Assembly (NCBI RefSeq): GCF_007989605.1
Contig: NZ_BJUL01000009.1
Coordinates: 62,001-126,000, forward strand
Length of the DNA stretch: 64,000 nt
Reading direction: 5' to 3'
From: Vreelandella venusta
Lineage (GTDB): Bacteria; Pseudomonadota; Gammaproteobacteria; Pseudomonadales; Halomonadaceae
Below the pieces are notes generated by a model, which saw only the letters and a program-made list of their open reading frames with translations, made no database searches and was not told where the DNA came from. Position 1 is the first letter of the stretch. Each line of letters begins with the position of its first letter. Positions 61,785-64,000 of the stretch are shown here, piece by piece. The position numbers and the translations under genes are program-made.

Positions 61785-63140
61785 ATGCGCGATGAGGAAA
61801 AATACACAAATTCAGAGGAGCAACTGCTCTATCTTCAAAAACGGTTAGATGAGGAAGATACCGCCGCTCTAAGCGAACTGTTTACTGAACTCGATATTTT
61901 ATCGATTGCGCGCACGCTCGAGTCTTTTCCAACCAAAACTCGCGACCGATTGTGGGAGTACATTCCTGAGGCACTGCTCGGCGAAGTACTCGCCGAAGTC
62001 GATGAAGATATTCGTGCCGACTATATTGAAGACCTTTCTGCCAGCGTTGTAGAGCAAATCGTAAAAGGCCTTGATGCCCAGGAAGTGGCTGAAGTTCTCG
62101 ACGTCGCCGACGAACAGATCAAAACAACTGTCTATGCCAGCCTAGATCAGGAGATCCGCGCCCAGGTTGAGAACCTGCACTCCTATGAAGATGACGTGGT
62201 TGGGCGTTACATGGACCCAGAAACGGTCAATGTAAAACAGGGCGTATCGCTGGAAGCCGTACAGCGCTATATCCGTATTCATCAGCTGTTGGATGATGAG
62301 TCGCAACAAATCATGGTGACCGATAAGGATAAACGCCTGTTGGGCACGCTGACGCTGATTGACCTCGTCAAACAACCGCAGGAGAGCGTCGTTGATGAGT
62401 ACATGGTTGCCCCCTTCACACTCAATGACCAGATGAAGGTAAACGAGGCCGCCGCACTGCTCCGCTCTAAAGAGCTGCCTTTTGTCCCGGTTTGCGATAG
62501 TGACGGCCTGTTAGTGGGCCAGTTGAACGCCGCTGATGTATTAGAAATCACCCAAGATGATGCTGATATGACGTTAAAGCACATGTCGGGCGTCAGCGAC
62601 GAAGAAGAAGTCTTCACTCCGATACTGCGCAGCGCAAAGAGCCGCGGCATTTGGCTAGGCATTAACCTGCTCACGGCCTTTTTAGCGGCTTTTGTGATTG
62701 GACAGTTTGAAGAGGTGCTGGATCAAATTGTAGCGCTAGCCATCCTGATGCCAGTGGTCGCGAGTATGGGCGGAATTGCCGGCAGCCAAACCCTCACGGT
62801 GGTGATCCGCGGTTTAGCGCTGGGGCAAATTGCCGGTAACAACAAACAGTGGCTCTACAACAAGGAACTGTGGGTAGGGATGAGTAACGGCTTGGTGTGG
62901 GCGCTCGTCGTTGGTGGAATTTCTTATTTGTGGTTTGGCGATCCGCTGATTACGTTGGTGATTACGCTGGCCATCTTTGTGAATATGAGCCTAGCGAACT
63001 TATCAGGGGTGCTGATTCCCTTAGTGTTGAAAAGGTTACAAATAGACCCCGCATTATCAGGTGCCGTCATCTTAACCACCGTTACGGATGTGGTCGGCTT
63101 TATGTCGTTCTTGGGGTTAGCTACTTTAATCATCCTATAA
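61785..63140 (+). CDS. mgtE: magnesium transporter MgtE
   Basis: 451 residues in MgtE order: N-terminal helical domain (about 10-130, with LLGEVLAEVDEDIRADYIEDLSASVVEQIVKGLDAQEVAEVLD), two CBS domains (about 137-255, GRYMDPETVNVKQGVSLEAVQRYIR) and five membrane helices. The latter hold the pore motif PVVASMGGIAGSQTLTVVIRGLALGQI and ILTTVTDVVGFMSFLGLATLI at the C-terminus, which includes the Asp lining the Mg2+ path. Mg2+-gated channel of the inner membrane. AAGGACGG precedes the ATG. A GTGCCC-CTGGC-GGGCAC hairpin follows. Confidence 0.94.
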   Translation: MRDEEKYTNSEEQLLYLQKRLDEEDTAALSELFTELDILSIARTLESFPTKTRDRLWEYIPEALLGEVLAEVDEDIRADYIEDLSASVVEQIVKGLDAQEVAEVLDVADEQIKTTVYASLDQEIRAQVENLHSYEDDVVGRYMDPETVNVKQGVSLEAVQRYIRIHQLLDDESQQIMVTDKDKRLLGTLTLIDLVKQPQESVVDEYMVAPFTLNDQMKVNEAAALLRSKELPFVPVCDSDGLLVGQLNAADVLEITQDDADMTLKHMSGVSDEEEVFTPILRSAKSRGIWLGINLLTAFLAAFVIGQFEEVLDQIVALAILMPVVASMGGIAGSQTLTVVIRGLALGQIAGNNKQWLYNKELWVGMSNGLVWALVVGGISYLWFGDPLITLVITLAIFVNMSLANLSGVLIPLVLKRLQIDPALSGAVILTTVTDVVGFMSFLGLATLIIL

Positions 63141-63463
63141 CCATGTGCCCCTGGCGGGCACTGCAACACTTGAAAGGAGAAATCGCTAAGCACCGCTTGA
63201 CTTGGTGAAGGTGCCCATATATTTCTGCTATGTGCGGCACGGCTCCGGATAACGCAGGGAATCAGGCAATAGGGCGATTCTGATGAGCGAGTCATCTTTG
63301 AAACAAGATGCCAATGCTCAGGGCACAACTGTCGAACGGAAAGCTGCTGGCCGAGGGAAAAAACGAAGGAAATAAATAGACCGACTTCACCGGACAACAA
63401 CAACACAGGATGAAGTCGAGTGAATGACCGTTAACACCTGCACGCTAATGGGGAACCGGACAT
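63141..63463. other. intergenic region with a short open frame
   Basis: 323 bp. It contains a hairpin (GTGCCC/GGGCAC, 63145-63161) just after mgtE and one short frame, 63283-63375, encoding 30 residues (MSESSLKQDANAQG, ending in RGKKRRK). I do not recognise it and cannot show it is expressed. No promoter or tRNA was identified. The region differs a little in texture from what precedes, so it may be the start of a different gene block. Confidence 0.45.
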
Positions 63464-64000
63464 ATGAACAATCCGTATGAGACGCTATTCCACCGCCAGA
63501 AAACAGCTTTTCTCAGCGACCGCACGAAATCACGCGACTGGCGGCTAGATCAGCTCGCGAGAATGGAGCGCATGCTGCTTGAACATCGCGAACGCTGGTG
63601 TGCGGCACTTCATCAAGATTTCGGCAAGCCGCCGTTCGAACAGCAGTTCGAGATCACGGTGCCGATGGGAAATATCGCCTATTATCGCGACAATCTGGAC
63701 CGGCTGATGGCACCGGAAGAGATCGAAATCCCCGAAGGACTGGCAAAGCTCGGCCAGCGCGGTGTGATCCGACGTGAACCCTTCGGCGTGACATTGGTGA
63801 TCGGGCCATTCAATGCGCCGATCCTCCTGTTGCTCGATCCAGCCATTGCGGCGTTGGCAGCGGGTAATCCCGTGATCCTGAAACCAGCTAACACTACGCC
63901 CGCAACTGCCGCGCTTTTCGCGGAACTGGTGCCGCAATATTTCGAGCCCGAGGACGTATCCGTGGTTACTGGTGGACGCGAGGAGATCTCTGCGCTGCTG
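63464..64000 (+). CDS. aldehyde dehydrogenase family protein, 5' part (cut by window edge)
   Basis: 179 residues of an NAD(P)-dependent aldehyde dehydrogenase of the short (about 450-475 residue) branch that includes coniferyl-aldehyde and fatty-aldehyde dehydrogenases: NNPYETLFHRQKTAFLSDRTKS, CAALHQDFGKPPFEQQFEITVPMGNIAYYRDNLD, REPFGVTLVIGPFNAPILLLLDPAIAALAAGNPVILKPANTTPAT. The family motif PWNYP is here PFNAP. The catalytic Cys/Glu region lies beyond the window. Start chosen at the ATG at 63464; substrate not determined. Confidence 0.88.
   Translation, partial: MNNPYETLFHRQKTAFLSDRTKSRDWRLDQLARMERMLLEHRERWCAALHQDFGKPPFEQQFEITVPMGNIAYYRDNLDRLMAPEEIEIPEGLAKLGQRGVIRREPFGVTLVIGPFNAPILLLLDPAIAALAAGNPVILKPANTTPATAALFAELVPQYFEPEDVSVVTGGREEISALL

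Noticed and set aside
63283-63375. 30-residue basic open frame as a gene
   Set aside because: Too short, no recognised family and only a weak ribosome site; mentioned only in the description of the region.

Overview
The window looks like chromosomal DNA of a gammaproteobacterium, most probably a halophilic Halomonas-type organism (Halomonadaceae). I infer this from protein similarity as I remember it, the moderate GC content, and the gene repertoire: Na+-coupled symporters, TRAP transporters, polyamine/GABA catabolism and a haem-uptake operon. No rRNA, tRNA, CRISPR array, prophage or insertion sequence was recognised. It is mostly a catabolic region rich in aminotransferases, aldehyde dehydrogenases and their regulators.

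Layout. 1-4.1 kb: a MocR-type regulator cut by the left edge, a DUF1127 small protein overlapping a PhzF-family gene, a nucleoside-recognition (Gate) membrane protein and an Lrp/AsnC regulator. 4.1-13.8 kb: a beta-alanine/ureido-compound module. It has a RutR-like TetR regulator, a (methyl)malonate-semialdehyde dehydrogenase and a beta-alanine:pyruvate transaminase on the minus strand. Divergent from these run DUF3311, a sodium:solute symporter, a FadR-type regulator, a carbamoyl-amino-acid hydrolase and an amidase. A fragment of a photolyase gene lies at 13,953. 14.1-18.4 kb: gabD-gabT with a divergent GabR-like MocR regulator. 18.5-29.3 kb: a lipoprotein and a TauE-like permease, then a full putrescine route (puuR-like, NhaC-family carrier, puuC, spuC, puuD, puuA, puuB). 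This route ends in GABA, which gabT/gabD convert to succinate.

29.7-37.8 kb: mixed genes, including a metal-site-degenerate M24 protein, old yellow enzyme, a ZipA-like membrane protein, the ABC-F factor YbiT, a CbiX-like chelatase, ChaC and an HPP protein. 37.95-44.3 kb: a tandem glycine riboswitch in front of a D-amino-acid dehydrogenase, followed by a LysR regulator, a three-gene TRAP transporter and a VanX/DdpX-type D-Ala-D-Ala dipeptidase. I read this as a D-alanyl dipeptide or D-amino-acid scavenging unit, and it is the most interesting system here. 44.4-49.4 kb: an RND efflux pair with a divergent TetR regulator; the pump gene carries a frameshift. 49.4-52.6 kb: two LysR regulators, an NAD(P)-binding oxidoreductase and a second DUF1127 protein. 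52.7-54.8 kb: a Tat-exported PhoX phosphatase. 55.0-61.6 kb: a Fur-controlled haem uptake operon (hemP, receptor, hmuSTUV, ybaN-like). 61.8-64.0 kb: an MgtE magnesium channel and the start of an aldehyde dehydrogenase cut by the right edge.

A recurring minor theme is short tandem duplications (units of 12-18 bp) next to the starts or ends of genes, plus a 24-bp one inside a coding sequence. All function assignments come from reading motifs and family resemblance by eye; no database search was run.
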